From positions 1 to 64,000 of the forward strand of contig NZ_QJRH01000068.1 in NCBI RefSeq assembly GCF_003254545.1: a stretch of DNA of 64,000 nucleotides. The letters run 5' to 3'. The position numbers and the translations under genes were made by a program. Each line of letters starts with the position of its first letter. Within the stretch, counting starts at the first letter, position 1. This stretch comes from Flavobacterium tistrianum. Its GTDB lineage: Bacteria; Bacteroidota; Bacteroidia; Flavobacteriales; Flavobacteriaceae. The notes under the pieces were generated by a model that made no database searches, was not told where the DNA came from, and saw only the letters and a program-made list of their open reading frames with translations. Below, piece after piece: positions 38,130-47,549 of the stretch.

Positions 38130-38933
38130 TTATAACTTATAATGATTCATAAGCATCTTCTCATACATCTTATCTGGAAGCGCACGTTTTAAAACGATCG
38201 AAAACTTTTGCATAAATGCACCAACTTTATAATGCACATTCGGTTTTTTGGTTTGAATGATTTTGTAAACCGCTTCTGCCATTTCATTTGGATTGCTTCC
38301 TGCATCAACATGATCGTTCATGGTTGCCAAGACATCTCCATAAACTTTTTCGTAAGCAGAATCTTTAATCACTGGCGCATGATAACGTCCTGCTGCAATA
38401 TTAGTCGCAAAATCTCCTGGCGCAACATTTGTAATTTCTACACCAAAAGCTTTTACCTCCATCCTCAAAGCTTCTGTAATTAATTCCAAAGCTCCTTTTG
38501 AAGCCGAATAAACACTTCTATACGGAAGTCCCATATAACCAGCAATCGAAGTAACATTAATAATAAGTCCAGAATTTTGTTTACGCATTTGCGGAAGCGC
38601 AGCTTTCATAACTTCAATTGGACCAAAAAAGTTTGTTTCAAAATTATTTCGAATTTCTTCAGTCGGAATTTCTTCCAATGGCCCCGTAATTCCAACACCA
38701 GCGTTATTAATTACAATATCCAATCTTCCAGAAGTTTCTATAATTCGGTTTACAGCATTTTTAATGGAATCTGAATTTCTAACATCTAAAGCAACCAAAG
38801 GAAATACAGAATTTAAAACTTTCTCAGGATTTCTGCTTGTTCCGTATACCACAAAACCTTTATGGTGTAAAAATTCACCAATAGATTTTCCAATTCCTGA
38901 TGATCCTCCGGTAATTAAAACGACTTTACTCAT
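38130..38933 (-). CDS. Short-chain dehydrogenase/reductase
   Basis: 267 residues, classical SDR. The NAD(P)-binding motif TGGSSGIGKSIGEF is at the N-terminus, NNAGVGITGPLEE follows the acidic strand, and Ser-Tyr-Lys catalysis is in NVTSIAGYMGLPYRSVYSASKGALE. The Asn-Arg after strand 2 (GTSRNPEKV) suggests NADP preference. The C-terminus (YKVGAFMQKFSIVLKRALPD) is like membrane-associating SDRs acting on lipids or retinol-like substrates. Substrate unknown. Confidence 0.9.
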   Translation of the reverse strand: MSKVVLITGGSSGIGKSIGEFLHHKGFVVYGTSRNPEKVLNSVFPLVALDVRNSDSIKNAVNRIIETSGRLDIVINNAGVGITGPLEEIPTEEIRNNFETNFFGPIEVMKAALPQMRKQNSGLIINVTSIAGYMGLPYRSVYSASKGALELITEALRMEVKAFGVEITNVAPGDFATNIAAGRYHAPVIKDSAYEKVYGDVLATMNDHVDAGSNPNEMAEAVYKIIQTKKPNVHYKVGAFMQKFSIVLKRALPDKMYEKMLMNHYKL

Positions 38934-39067
38934 TTTTTTAGTTATAAGTTATGGATTATGAGTTATGAGTTTTGGAAAATGGTATTATTTTGAACAATAC
39001 ATAAAATGCTCAAACATTTAACTTTTAACCAATAACATCTAACTTCAGATAGGGTCAAAAATAAAAA

Positions 39068-39089
39068 AATCCTCCTGAAAAGGAAGATT
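39068..39089 (-). terminator. Terminator of the SRP RNA gene
   Basis: AATCCTCCT/AGGAAGATT stem (one G-U pair), 4-base loop and seven T on the minus strand, about 27 bp past the mature RNA end. Confidence 0.75.
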
Positions 39090-39115
39090 ACAAATTAAAT
39101 TTATTCTAAAAAAAA

Positions 39116-39210
39116 TGGCAAGCGACCTACATCGCACCGCTCAACCGCGTACCCTTGCTATGTTCCCATCCTGGGGGAGTCTGCAGGAGCTGGTCGTGTA
39201 GGACTTGCCG
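39116..39210 (-). ncRNA. ffs: Signal recognition particle RNA (small bacterial type)
   Basis: On the minus strand the ~95-nt RNA begins GGCAAGTCCTACACGACC and its end GATGTAGGTCGCTTGCC closes the long helix. The apical domain IV is seen as CCCCCAGGATGGGAACATAG with the GGAA tetraloop region and the asymmetric AGCA-type bulge that binds Ffh. It has its own strong promoter (39214-39243) and terminator (39068-39089). Ends are judged from base pairing. Confidence 0.9.
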
Positions 39211-39213
39211 GTG

Positions 39214-39243
39214 CAAATATACAACCTTTTTATATTTTTGCAA
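39214..39243 (-). promoter_or_regulatory. Consensus Bacteroidota promoter of ffs
   Basis: On the minus strand TTG (39241-39243), exactly 19 bp spacing, then TATATTTG (39214-39221). This matches the TTG-N17-23-TAnnTTTG consensus and places the transcript start at about 39207-39209, where the RNA's terminal helix begins. Confidence 0.85.
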
Positions 39244-39298
39244 GACCTTTGCTGCTATAAAAATAACGTCGTATATTGGCTTATTCAAATTTTAAACT

Positions 39299-40351
39299 AT
39301 GAAAAAATATAACTTCCTAACTGTCATTTTATTAGGAATCACATTAATTGGATGCAAAGAAAAAAATAAAGGTGAAAATTCTTTATTTACTATCGATGAT
39401 TCTGCTTTTCCAGCTCATTTTACGCAAAAAGAAGTCCTTAATATTGGAATTTTAAATCCAAATTCGAAAGAAATCGACAGCGTTGCTTACTTTATAAATG
39501 ATAAAAGAGTTGGAGGTACAAAAGGTGCCGAAAAATTTAAATTTGAATTAAAAGATCAAAAATTAGGCTACCAATACCTAAAAGCTTCTGTATATTTTGG
39601 TGGAGATTCTTCTGATGCTACTAAGAGAATCGAGGTCGTTTCAGATATTGAACCTAAACTATTAAAATATAAAGTTGTAAATACTTATCCTCACGACAAA
39701 AAAGCTTTTACAGAAGGGTTTGAATTTTACAATGACACTTTATATGAAAGCACTGGACAAGAAGGCGCTTCATTTATTAAAAAATACGATTATAAAACAG
39801 GCAAAGTTTTCAAACAAATTGATCTTGATCAGCAATATTTTGGAGAAGGGATCACTTTCATAAATGGCAAATTATTCCAATTAACATATAAAAACAAAAA
39901 AGGTTTTATCTACGATGCTAAAACATTAAAACTGGAAAAAACTTTTGATTACGAAAAAGATATTGAAGGTTGGGGAATGACGAATGACGGAAAATATATC
40001 TATCAGACTGACGGAACAGAAAAGATTTGGAAAGTTGATCCAAATACTCAAAAAATGATTGATTACATTAATGTTTATTCTGGGAATTCAAAAATCAAAG
40101 CTGTTAATGAGTTGGAATGGATTAATGGAAAAATTTACACAAATGTATGGTTTAAAGACGCTATTGCAGTTGTAAATCCAGAAAACGGTGCTGTTGAGGG
40201 AATTTTAAATCTTTCTGATTTAAGAAAAACCATGAACGACATTACAACTGAAGATGTATTAAACGGAATTGCCTACAATCCTAAAACTAAAACTATTTTT
40301 GTAACAGGAAAAAACTGGAGCAAAATGTTTGAAATTACAGTTTCAGAATAA
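39299..40351 (+). CDS. Glutaminyl-peptide cyclotransferase, lipoprotein
   Basis: 350 residues. Lipoprotein signal MKKYNFLTVILLGITLIGC. An N-terminal ~85-residue Ig-like region precedes a five-bladed propeller of the plant-type glutamine cyclotransferase family (YPHDKKAFTEGFEFYNDTLYESTGQ, GEGITFINGKLFQLTYK, WGMTNDGKYIYQTDGT, NELEWINGKIYTNVWF, NGIAYNPKTKTIFVTGKNWSKMFE). It would convert N-terminal Gln of exported proteins to pyroglutamate. In Bacteroidota many signal-peptidase I cleavages expose a Gln, so a broad periplasmic role is likely. Confidence 0.92.
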   Translation: MKKYNFLTVILLGITLIGCKEKNKGENSLFTIDDSAFPAHFTQKEVLNIGILNPNSKEIDSVAYFINDKRVGGTKGAEKFKFELKDQKLGYQYLKASVYFGGDSSDATKRIEVVSDIEPKLLKYKVVNTYPHDKKAFTEGFEFYNDTLYESTGQEGASFIKKYDYKTGKVFKQIDLDQQYFGEGITFINGKLFQLTYKNKKGFIYDAKTLKLEKTFDYEKDIEGWGMTNDGKYIYQTDGTEKIWKVDPNTQKMIDYINVYSGNSKIKAVNELEWINGKIYTNVWFKDAIAVVNPENGAVEGILNLSDLRKTMNDITTEDVLNGIAYNPKTKTIFVTGKNWSKMFEITVSE

Positions 40352-40377
40352 CTTTAGACAAAAAAGAATTTTACGAA

Positions 40378-40419
40378 TTTCACAAGTTTTCACATATTAA
40401 TCCGTGAAAATTTGTGAAA
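40378..40419. repeat. Inverted repeat of the TTTCACAA family
   Basis: 16-bp arms TTTCACAAGTTTTCAC (40378-40393) and GTGAAAATTTGTGAAA (40404-40419) with one mismatch, no T-tract, followed by more GTGAAATTTGTG text. It lies between the cyclotransferase and hutI. Looks like dispersed simple-repeat DNA. Confidence 0.6.
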
Positions 40420-40445
40420 TTTGTGTTTTATAACACTCCTTAATA

Positions 40446-41684
40446 ATGATAACTTTAATCACAAACATACAAGAGTTACTACAGGTTCGCGAAACTTCTA
40501 TTGCTAAAGTTTCAGGTTCTGAAATGGCTAATCTACCAACAATTAAAAATGCTTTTTTAGTTTTAAAAGACAATTTAATTGAAGATTTCGGCTCAATGGA
40601 TAATCTTCCAAAAATCAATGCTGATAAAACTATTGATGCAACAGGAAAAGTCGTTCTTCCATCTTGGTGTGATAGTCACACACATATTGTTTACGCAGGA
40701 AATCGTGAGCAAGAATTTGTAGACCGCATCAACGGACTTTCTTATGAAGAAATCGCCAATCGCGGCGGTGGAATTTTAAATTCGGCTAAAAAACTAAACG
40801 AAACTTCTGAAGAAGAAATCTACGAGCAATCTAAAATCCGTTTAGAAGAAGTAATGCATTTAGGAACTGGAGCGGCAGAAATAAAATCAGGTTACGGATT
40901 AACAGTTGATGGCGAATTAAAAATGCTTCGTGTAATTAAAAAACTCGCTGAAAACTATCCTATAGCCATAAAAGCTACATTTCTAGGCGCACATGCATTT
41001 CCTCTACATTACAAAGATGATAAAGCGGGTTATTTGGACGAAATCATCAACGAAATGCTTCCAGAAATTTCTAAAAATAAGCTAGCTGATTACGTAGATG
41101 TTTTCTGCGAAAGCGGTTATTTTTCTGTAGAAGAAACCGAAAAAATTATGGAAGCAGGTTTAGCATTCGGCTTAAAACCAAAAATTCACGTAAACCAATT
41201 CAATTCGATTGGCGGAATTCAGTCTGGAGTTAAATTTAATGCACTTTCTGTCGATCATTTAGAAATTATGAATCCAGAAGATATTGAAGCTTTAAAAGAC
41301 ACCGAAACAATGCCTGTGGCTCTACCTTCGTGTTCTTATTTTTTAAGCATTCCTTACACTCCTGCTCGCGAAATGATTAAAGCCGGTTTACCAATAGCAT
41401 TAGCAACAGATTTCAATCCAGGTTCTACTCCATCCGGAAATATGAATTTTGTTGTTGCAACAGCTTGCATTAAAATGAAAATGACTCCAGAAGAAGCTAT
41501 AAATGCAGCAACAATTAATGGCGCTTACGCAATGGGACTTTCAGCAACTCACGGAAGTATTACAAAAGGTAAAAAAGCCAATTTGATCCTCACAAAACCA
41601 ATTTCTTCTTATTATCAAATTCCTTACGCATTTGGAAGCAATTTAATTGAATCTGTTTTTGTAGAAGGAAAAATTTTAGAATAA
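40446..41684 (+). CDS. hutI: Imidazolonepropionase
   Basis: 412 residues, amidohydrolase fold. It hydrolyses imidazolone-5-propionate to N-formimino-glutamate in histidine degradation. Signatures: PSWCDSHTHIVYAGNRE (metal His pair), NRGGGILNSAKKL, GAAEIKSGYGLTVDGELKML, ATFLGAHAFP, KIHVNQF, and LATDFNPGSTPSGNM with the metal Asp. A HutG-like enzyme lies 1.1 kb downstream on the same strand, but a minus-strand gene separates them. hutH and hutU are not in the window. Confidence 0.96.
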   Translation: MITLITNIQELLQVRETSIAKVSGSEMANLPTIKNAFLVLKDNLIEDFGSMDNLPKINADKTIDATGKVVLPSWCDSHTHIVYAGNREQEFVDRINGLSYEEIANRGGGILNSAKKLNETSEEEIYEQSKIRLEEVMHLGTGAAEIKSGYGLTVDGELKMLRVIKKLAENYPIAIKATFLGAHAFPLHYKDDKAGYLDEIINEMLPEISKNKLADYVDVFCESGYFSVEETEKIMEAGLAFGLKPKIHVNQFNSIGGIQSGVKFNALSVDHLEIMNPEDIEALKDTETMPVALPSCSYFLSIPYTPAREMIKAGLPIALATDFNPGSTPSGNMNFVVATACIKMKMTPEEAINAATINGAYAMGLSATHGSITKGKKANLILTKPISSYYQIPYAFGSNLIESVFVEGKILE

Positions 41685-41712
41685 TTATTTCAACGATTAA
41701 ATTTAAATATAG

Positions 41713-41732
41713 CCCGTGGTTTCAACCACGGG
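41713..41732. repeat. REP-like hairpin CCCGTGGTT
   Basis: CCCGTGGTT/AACCACGGG perfect 9-bp arms with a 2-base centre, in the hutI 3' region. This string resembles REP sequences that, as I recall, are spread through Bacteroidota genomes. Confidence 0.55.
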
Positions 41733-41786
41733 AAACGTATTGTTAAGCACATTCCTAAGCAAAACCATTCAATTTCATGCATAAAA

Positions 41787-41813
41787 AAAGGTCTGTGAAA
41801 ATCACAGACCTTT
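41787..41813 (-). terminator. Terminator facing both neighbours
   Basis: 12-bp perfect arms AAAGGTCTGTGA/TCACAGACCTTT with a 3-base loop. The minus strand shows seven T, so it mainly ends the coiled-coil gene. Confidence 0.85.
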
Positions 41814-41847
41814 AATATCTTAGTGGTATTTTTTCCCTTTGGCAAAA

Positions 41848-42726
41848 TTATCTTAAACTGAAACTAGTTTTAGAAACTAACTCATCATTATCAAATACAT
41901 TGATAAAATAAGTTCCTTTAGCAAAATCTTTTCCTGGAAGATCTTCACTAACTTGTACAGTTTTATTTTCATATTTTACTGTAGTTTTGAAACTGTAAGT
42001 CAATGTATTATCTCCAAAACTTTCTGTTTTCTTTTCTCCTAAAACATTGTTTTTAGAATCGATAACTTGAACATAATACGTTTTATCGCCAGATTTAGCA
42101 ATTTGGTTTTCAGCAATTGTAAAACTAACTTTTAAAATGTCTGCACGGCTTGCTTTATCAGTTTCGATTTGCTTACCAGAACTTTTCAATTTGTAAGCTG
42201 AAGTTTTAGTATTTAATACAGACAATTTAGAACCTTTTTCTACAGTTTTAGCAAGTTCTTCGTTTTGACCAACTAATACTTCGTTATATTTTTTAGATTC
42301 TCCTAAAACTACAATAGTACTATCTCTTTGAGTAGTTAAAACACCATTTTGTTTTTTCAACTCATCGTTTTCAGCAACTAAAGTTTTCATTTTGCTTTGC
42401 ATTGCCTGAACTTGAGATCTGTATTTAGAAACATCTCCTTTAGACTTGTTCAAATCATCCATTAAAGCCACTACTTTATCTCTTTCTTGGATTAATTCGT
42501 CAGACATCGAAGTGTTTTCAGCAATTGCAGCATCATAAGTCGCTTTTAACTCCTGTAAATCTTTCATTACAGATTCTTTTTCTGTCAAAGTTGTTGTAAG
42601 CTCAGTTTTAACTACCTCTGTATCAGAAGATAATTTAAAAATATACACTAAACTACCGATCAGTAGGACTGCTAAAACTGCGATTACCGCCTTTAGACTT
42701 GAATTGTTGTTCTTTGGGTTTTCCAT
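41848..42726 (-). CDS. Membrane-anchored coiled-coil protein
   Basis: 292 residues. A single N-terminal membrane helix (~12-31, LKAVIAVLAVLLIGSLVYIF) is followed by a long heptad-rich coiled coil (~35-165: TTTLTEKESVMKDLQELK, ELIQERDKVVALMDDLNK, KMKTLVAENDELKKQNGVL). A beta-rich C-terminal domain (~170-292) has strands such as DILKVSFTIAENQIA, YYVQVIDSKNN and GTYFINVFDNDELVSKTSFSL. The topology suggests a periplasmic stalk with a globular head. Function is unknown. It has its own terminator. Confidence 0.8.
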   Translation of the reverse strand: MENPKNNNSSLKAVIAVLAVLLIGSLVYIFKLSSDTEVVKTELTTTLTEKESVMKDLQELKATYDAAIAENTSMSDELIQERDKVVALMDDLNKSKGDVSKYRSQVQAMQSKMKTLVAENDELKKQNGVLTTQRDSTIVVLGESKKYNEVLVGQNEELAKTVEKGSKLSVLNTKTSAYKLKSSGKQIETDKASRADILKVSFTIAENQIAKSGDKTYYVQVIDSKNNVLGEKKTESFGDNTLTYSFKTTVKYENKTVQVSEDLPGKDFAKGTYFINVFDNDELVSKTSFSLR

Positions 42727-42824
42727 ATTTAAATAATTTTCTTTAATAACAAATTTAAGAATTAATATAAGGTAATAACGTAAGTTTCTACAATTATATT
42801 ATTTTTGGAAAATAAATTTTTTTC

Positions 42825-43862
42825 ATGGAAAAATTAATCCCTTTCACCATAAATGATTTAGCAAAAGTCACAAATCACAGAAGTGGTGAATTAAAGTTCG
42901 GAGAAAAAATGATTGTCATTCCTTCTGGAGTTGATAAAGTTAATTTTCTCAAAGAAAGCGAAGCAAAATATGTTCTTTTAGGAATTCCTGAAGATATTGG
43001 TGTGCGCGCCAATTACGGAAGGCCTGGGGCAGCTTCGGCATGGCAGTGCGCTATAAAAAGTATTGCAAACATTCAGCATAATCGTTTTTGTAAAGGAAGC
43101 AATATTATTGTTTTAGGGCAAATTAATGTTGCAAATGAAATGCGGGAAGTAGAAAATCTTGATTTTAATGATATTGATGATCGTTCAAAATTAAGCCAGC
43201 TGGTTGAAAAAATAGACAAAGAAGTTTCTCATATTATCTTTACCATAATTAAAGCTGGAAAAACGCCAATTATTATTGGCGGAGGGCATAACAATGCGTA
43301 CGGAAATATTAAAGGTGCCGCTCTTGCGAAAGGGAAACCTGTAAACGCCGTAAATTTTGACGCACACTCTGATTTCAGAATTTTAGAAGGCCGCCATAGC
43401 GGAAACGGATTTTCATACGCTTATGAAGAAGGTTTTTTAAAGAAATATTTCATTTTTGGACTTCACGAAAATTATACTTCAAAAAGCGTTTTAGATATTA
43501 TAAAAAAACTCGAAGATCGCGTTCGATATAATACTTATGACAGTGTCAATATTAGAAAAGAAAAAGATTTTAATCGTGAGATGATCACAGCTTTGGATTT
43601 TATTAAAAATGACGCTTTCGGAATCGAAGTTGATTTAGACGCAATTCCAAATATTGCTAGCAGCGCTATGACGATAAGTGGTTTTTCTGTTGAAGAACTA
43701 AGACAATTTGTCTCTTTCTTTGGCGAGCATAAAAATGCGGCTTATTTACATATCTGTGAAGGTGCTCCAGATTTAGATAATTCTCCAAACAACAACTTAA
43801 TTGGCAAACTAATTGGTTATTTAGTAACCGATTTTGTTAAAGCAAATATTGAAAAAGACTGA
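42825..43862 (+). CDS. Arginase-family hydrolase, probable formimidoylglutamase
   Basis: 345 residues, ureohydrolase fold with the two-manganese ligands: His in IIIGGGHNNAYG, Asp/His/Asp in NFDAHSDFRIL and the Asp pair in GIEVDLDAIPN. Closest in pattern to HutG/formiminoglutamase-like proteins of Bacteroidota. With hutI nearby, hydrolysis of formimino-glutamate to glutamate and formamide is the best guess. An agmatinase- or arginase-like activity cannot be excluded from sequence alone. Confidence 0.85.
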   Translation: MEKLIPFTINDLAKVTNHRSGELKFGEKMIVIPSGVDKVNFLKESEAKYVLLGIPEDIGVRANYGRPGAASAWQCAIKSIANIQHNRFCKGSNIIVLGQINVANEMREVENLDFNDIDDRSKLSQLVEKIDKEVSHIIFTIIKAGKTPIIIGGGHNNAYGNIKGAALAKGKPVNAVNFDAHSDFRILEGRHSGNGFSYAYEEGFLKKYFIFGLHENYTSKSVLDIIKKLEDRVRYNTYDSVNIRKEKDFNREMITALDFIKNDAFGIEVDLDAIPNIASSAMTISGFSVEELRQFVSFFGEHKNAAYLHICEGAPDLDNSPNNNLIGKLIGYLVTDFVKANIEKD

Positions 43863-43944
43863 TTTTAAAAAGCCAATTGCAAGCATAACAAATTGGTTTT
43901 GCCAAATAAAAGCCAATTCAAACAAACGATTGACTGAATAAACC

Positions 43945-43952
43945 TATCTTTG
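43945..43952 (+). promoter_or_regulatory. -7 box of the DEAD-box helicase gene
   Basis: TATCTTTG fits TAnnTTTG, 44 bp before the helicase ATG. No clear -33 TTG at standard spacing. Confidence 0.45.
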
Positions 43953-43996
43953 CACAGCATTTTAGAATTAAAACTAAAATCGTTAATCACTAAGAT

Positions 43997-45244
43997 ATGT
44001 TATTCGAAGATTTATCACTTTCAAAAAGTATACAAAAAGCCGTATTTGAAGAAGGCTATTTAAATCCGACTCCAATTCAGGAACAATCTATTCCGGTTGT
44101 TTTATCGGGAAGAGATTTAATAGGCTGTGCGCAGACAGGAACTGGAAAAACGGCAGCCTTTGCCATTCCAATCATACATCAATTACACCGAATTGTTGGC
44201 TCATCAAAAAAAGCAAAACAAATTCGTGCGCTAGTTGTTACACCAACCCGTGAACTTGCTGTGCAAATTGGAGAAAGTTTTGACACTTATGGCAAATATA
44301 CCAATCTAACACAATTAACAATTTTTGGAGGTGTATCTCAAAATCCGCAGGTTGAAACCTTAAAAAAAGGAGTTGACATTCTAATCGCTACTCCAGGTAG
44401 GCTGCTTGACTTACACAAACAAGGCTTTTTAGATTTTGACCATCTGCACACTTTGGTTTTAGACGAAGCAGATCAAATGCTGGACATGGGTTTTATAAAC
44501 GATGTAAAAAAGATTGTAAAACTAACGCCTAAAAATCGTCAGACGTTGTTGTTTTCTGCAACAATGCCAATTGCTATTCGCGAACTGGCAGAAATGTTTC
44601 TTAAAGATCCTGAAAAAGTAGAAGTTTCTCCAGTTTCTTCAACTGCTGAAAATGTAGAACAACGCATTTATTTTGTTGATAAAACCGAAAAAAGAAACTT
44701 ATTATATAGTTTAATTAAAGACGAAAATTTATCAAACGTGCTTGTTTTTTCGAGAACAAAACATGGCGCTGACAATGTTGTAAAGGCCCTTCGCAAAAAA
44801 GATATTCCTGCTGAAGCAATTCACGGCGATAAATCGCAAAATGCAAGACAAAGAGTTTTAGATGCCTTTAAAAACAAAGAAGTTGGCGTTCTGGTTGCTA
44901 CTGATATTGCAGCGCGAGGAATTGACATTGAACAGCTTCCGTATGTAATCAATTTTGATTTACCAAATATTCCTGAAACTTACGTTCATCGTATTGGTCG
45001 TACAGGTCGTGCTGGAAATGGTGGAATTGCAATTTCTTTCTGCGGAAAAGATGAACTTCCTTATTGGAAAGACATTCAAAAACTGATTAAAGTTGACGTA
45101 AAAACAATTGCAGACCATCCATATCAATGGCATTCTGGAAGTCCAGAAGCTGGAGAAAAACCTAAAAACTCGAACAGAAGCGGTGGTGCTCATAAATCAA
45201 GAAAATCAACAAACGCTAAGAAAAATAAAAAACGCTGGTACTAA
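43997..45244 (+). CDS. DEAD-box ATP-dependent RNA helicase (RhlE-like)
   Basis: 415 residues with all motifs: Q motif (PTPIQEQSIPVVLSGRD), motif I AQTGTGKTAAF, Ia PTRELAVQI, Ib TPGRLLDL, II LDEADQMLDMGF, III FSATMP, IV LVFSRTKHGAD, V VATDIAARGID and VI YVHRIGRTGRAG. The C-terminal ~40 residues are basic and Ser/Lys-rich (GGAHKSRKSTNAKKNKKRWY), typical of RhlE-type RNA-binding tails. Probable role in ribosome assembly or mRNA decay, often important in the cold. Its stop codon overlaps that of the convergent kinase gene. Confidence 0.96.
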   Translation: MLFEDLSLSKSIQKAVFEEGYLNPTPIQEQSIPVVLSGRDLIGCAQTGTGKTAAFAIPIIHQLHRIVGSSKKAKQIRALVVTPTRELAVQIGESFDTYGKYTNLTQLTIFGGVSQNPQVETLKKGVDILIATPGRLLDLHKQGFLDFDHLHTLVLDEADQMLDMGFINDVKKIVKLTPKNRQTLLFSATMPIAIRELAEMFLKDPEKVEVSPVSSTAENVEQRIYFVDKTEKRNLLYSLIKDENLSNVLVFSRTKHGADNVVKALRKKDIPAEAIHGDKSQNARQRVLDAFKNKEVGVLVATDIAARGIDIEQLPYVINFDLPNIPETYVHRIGRTGRAGNGGIAISFCGKDELPYWKDIQKLIKVDVKTIADHPYQWHSGSPEAGEKPKNSNRSGGAHKSRKSTNAKKNKKRWY

Positions 45245-47424
45245 ACAGCGTTTTTTTCTTTTATAAGGAAATTGATTATTTTAAATAATTTAACCGGTTC
45301 AAAAGGCTTTATAATAATATCATTCATTCCAGACGAAATCGCTTCGTCTGTAATTTCATCTTTATCAAAAGCAGTCAAGGCGACAATTGGCGTTTCAATT
45401 CCTTGAAGACGTATTCTTTTTGTAGTTTCAAATCCGTTCATTAAAGGCATATTGATATCCATCAAAATCAAATCGAAAGTTTCGTTTTCTAAAGCTTTAA
45501 GCGCCGCAAAACCATCGTCGACTACTTTGCAGGAATAATTATTCTTTTCGATAATCTTTTTTGTCACAAGCTGGTTAATCAAGTTATCTTCTACAACTAA
45601 AATTTTATAAATTTCGCTCGAAGTCAGATCAACTTCAATTTCATCAATAATGCTTTTCGTTTTCGCTAAATCATGTTCGAAGGCAATTGTAAACGAAAAT
45701 GCAGTTCCTTTTCCAATATCACTGTCAAGTGTAATTGTGCTTCCAAAAAGCCCAAGCAATCTTTTTACAATGCTAAGCCCTAAACCAGTACCTTGATAAT
45801 CTTCATCTCTTCTGCCAACTTGGACAAATTTTTCAAAAATTTTATTCTGATCTGCAACTGCAATTCCGATTCCGTTATCTTTAATTAAGAAATCCAAATA
45901 ATACAGCTTTCCCTCTACTTTATTCAGCCTTACGTTAATTTCAACTTGCCCGTCTTTAGTAAATTTTAATGCATTACTTACCAAATTCATTAAAATCTGA
46001 GCAAGACGCAGTTTATCTCCAATTAAATACTCAGGAATATTTGAGTCAATATTGGTGGAAATTCTATTATTATTTTTCTGTGAAAGAAAGGAAAGCGAGT
46101 TTTTGATTACCGTAATTTCATCTGAAATATTAAAAGTCAGATTTTCAAGTACAATTTTATTTTCTTCAATTTTATTGATCTGCAGAATGTCATTTACAAG
46201 AGACAATAAATATCTGGCAGAAAATTTAAGCGAACTTAAATGCTGGCTTCTTGAAATTTCTTTATGCTCTTCGAGCAGCATATTCGTAATTCCCACAACA
46301 CCATAAAGCGGTGTGCGCAATTCATGGCTTATTGTGGATATAAATTGTGTTTTGAGCAAAGAAGCTTCTTCCGCAATTTCTTTTGCTTTAAGAAGTTCTA
46401 AATTGTGTTTTTTCTTGTATCTGATGTTCTTTATCAGTGTGATAATTAAAATTAAAAGAATTAGAGAAATCAAAATGAAAAGAATTACGATAATTTTTGA
46501 TTTCCTTAAGCTTTGAGACTGCTCTACTTTTTCTCCCTCAACTTTATCAATCTGCCTTTTATATTCGTCCAATTCTAGACTTAAACCAGCTTGAGAAGCC
46601 TTTTTAATTTTCTTAACATCATATAGTGTAGCCGAAAGATCATAATGTTTAACAAGTGCATCGTACGCTTCTTTATGCCTATTGGTTTTATTCAAAAAAT
46701 GTGAATATTCTAAATAGGCACGTGACAAATCAATTTTCTCCTGACATTTTTTGCCTGACTCAATAGCACTCAAAAAATAAGCATTCGCTGCTTTATTATC
46801 ATTTTTGTAGCTAGAGTAAATACCATTCAACATAGCAACAATAACCTCTGTTGATTGGTCATTGTACTTTATTTTAGTACTATTTACATACTTTAAAAAG
46901 AGATATCCTTGATTGTAATTTCCAATATCAAAATAAGCCCATGCAATATTTACGTTTGTAAAATAAACCTCTTTTAAATCATTTATTTTCAAAGCATAAG
47001 CTACTGCTTTTTTATAACTACGGATTCCTTCATCAAATTGTTCTTTTCCAAAACAATACATGTTTCCTAAATTATTATAAAGGTTACATTTCAAAGAATC
47101 GTTAGTAGTTTTATTAGCATAATACAAACCTTTTTTATAGAAAAAAATGGCTTTATCATACTCTTCCAATTCGTTATAATTGGCAGCTATAATATTATAC
47201 GAACGAGCTGTAAGGCAATAATCTTTTATTGCTGTTGCAGCATTTAAGGCTGCTCGAGAATAGACAAGTGATTTTTCAAAATTGGATTCTCTAAAATTTA
47301 AAAGTGCTTTCTTTACATTCTTATCAATTTTAGGATCGAGGTTGCAATTAGATTGCGCGATTGCTGAATTGGCAAAGCAATTCAGAACCAATAAAAAAAG
47401 TAAAAAAATCCGTTTGTGGGGCAT
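45241..47424 (-). CDS. TPR hybrid sensor histidine kinase with receiver
   Basis: 727 residues. Signal peptide (MPHKRIFLLFLLVLNCFANS), a periplasmic TPR array (~35-285), one membrane helix (~311-333), HisKA with phospho-acceptor H367 (FISTISHELRTPLYG), HATPase (DNGIGI, GTGLGLSIVKRLL) and a C-terminal receiver (~604-727) with D656 (LILMDINMPLMNGFE) and KPF. This is a one-protein phosphorelay without an HPt or output domain, so a separate HPt/regulator must complete it. Similar TPR kinases in Flavobacteria respond to envelope or nutrient cues, but the signal here is unknown. Confidence 0.94.
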   Translation of the reverse strand: MPHKRIFLLFLLVLNCFANSAIAQSNCNLDPKIDKNVKKALLNFRESNFEKSLVYSRAALNAATAIKDYCLTARSYNIIAANYNELEEYDKAIFFYKKGLYYANKTTNDSLKCNLYNNLGNMYCFGKEQFDEGIRSYKKAVAYALKINDLKEVYFTNVNIAWAYFDIGNYNQGYLFLKYVNSTKIKYNDQSTEVIVAMLNGIYSSYKNDNKAANAYFLSAIESGKKCQEKIDLSRAYLEYSHFLNKTNRHKEAYDALVKHYDLSATLYDVKKIKKASQAGLSLELDEYKRQIDKVEGEKVEQSQSLRKSKIIVILFILISLILLILIITLIKNIRYKKKHNLELLKAKEIAEEASLLKTQFISTISHELRTPLYGVVGITNMLLEEHKEISRSQHLSSLKFSARYLLSLVNDILQINKIEENKIVLENLTFNISDEITVIKNSLSFLSQKNNNRISTNIDSNIPEYLIGDKLRLAQILMNLVSNALKFTKDGQVEINVRLNKVEGKLYYLDFLIKDNGIGIAVADQNKIFEKFVQVGRRDEDYQGTGLGLSIVKRLLGLFGSTITLDSDIGKGTAFSFTIAFEHDLAKTKSIIDEIEVDLTSSEIYKILVVEDNLINQLVTKKIIEKNNYSCKVVDDGFAALKALENETFDLILMDINMPLMNGFETTKRIRLQGIETPIVALTAFDKDEITDEAISSGMNDIIIKPFEPVKLFKIINFLIKEKNAV

Positions 47425-47464
47425 TAATCGGCTAATTTGATCAAATATACACTTTAAAATAAAA

Positions 47465-47497
47465 AAAAGCTGTATTTCATAAAAAAATACAGCTTTT
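47465..47497 (-). terminator. Terminator after the dicarboxylate symporter gene
   Basis: AAAAGCTGTAT/ATACAGCTTTT arms with an 11-base loop and eight T on the minus strand, 53 bp past the symporter stop. Confidence 0.85.
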
Positions 47498-47549
47498 CAA
47501 ATATTATTTCAATAACTAAGATAAAAAATTAAAATCTCAGTACTATTAT

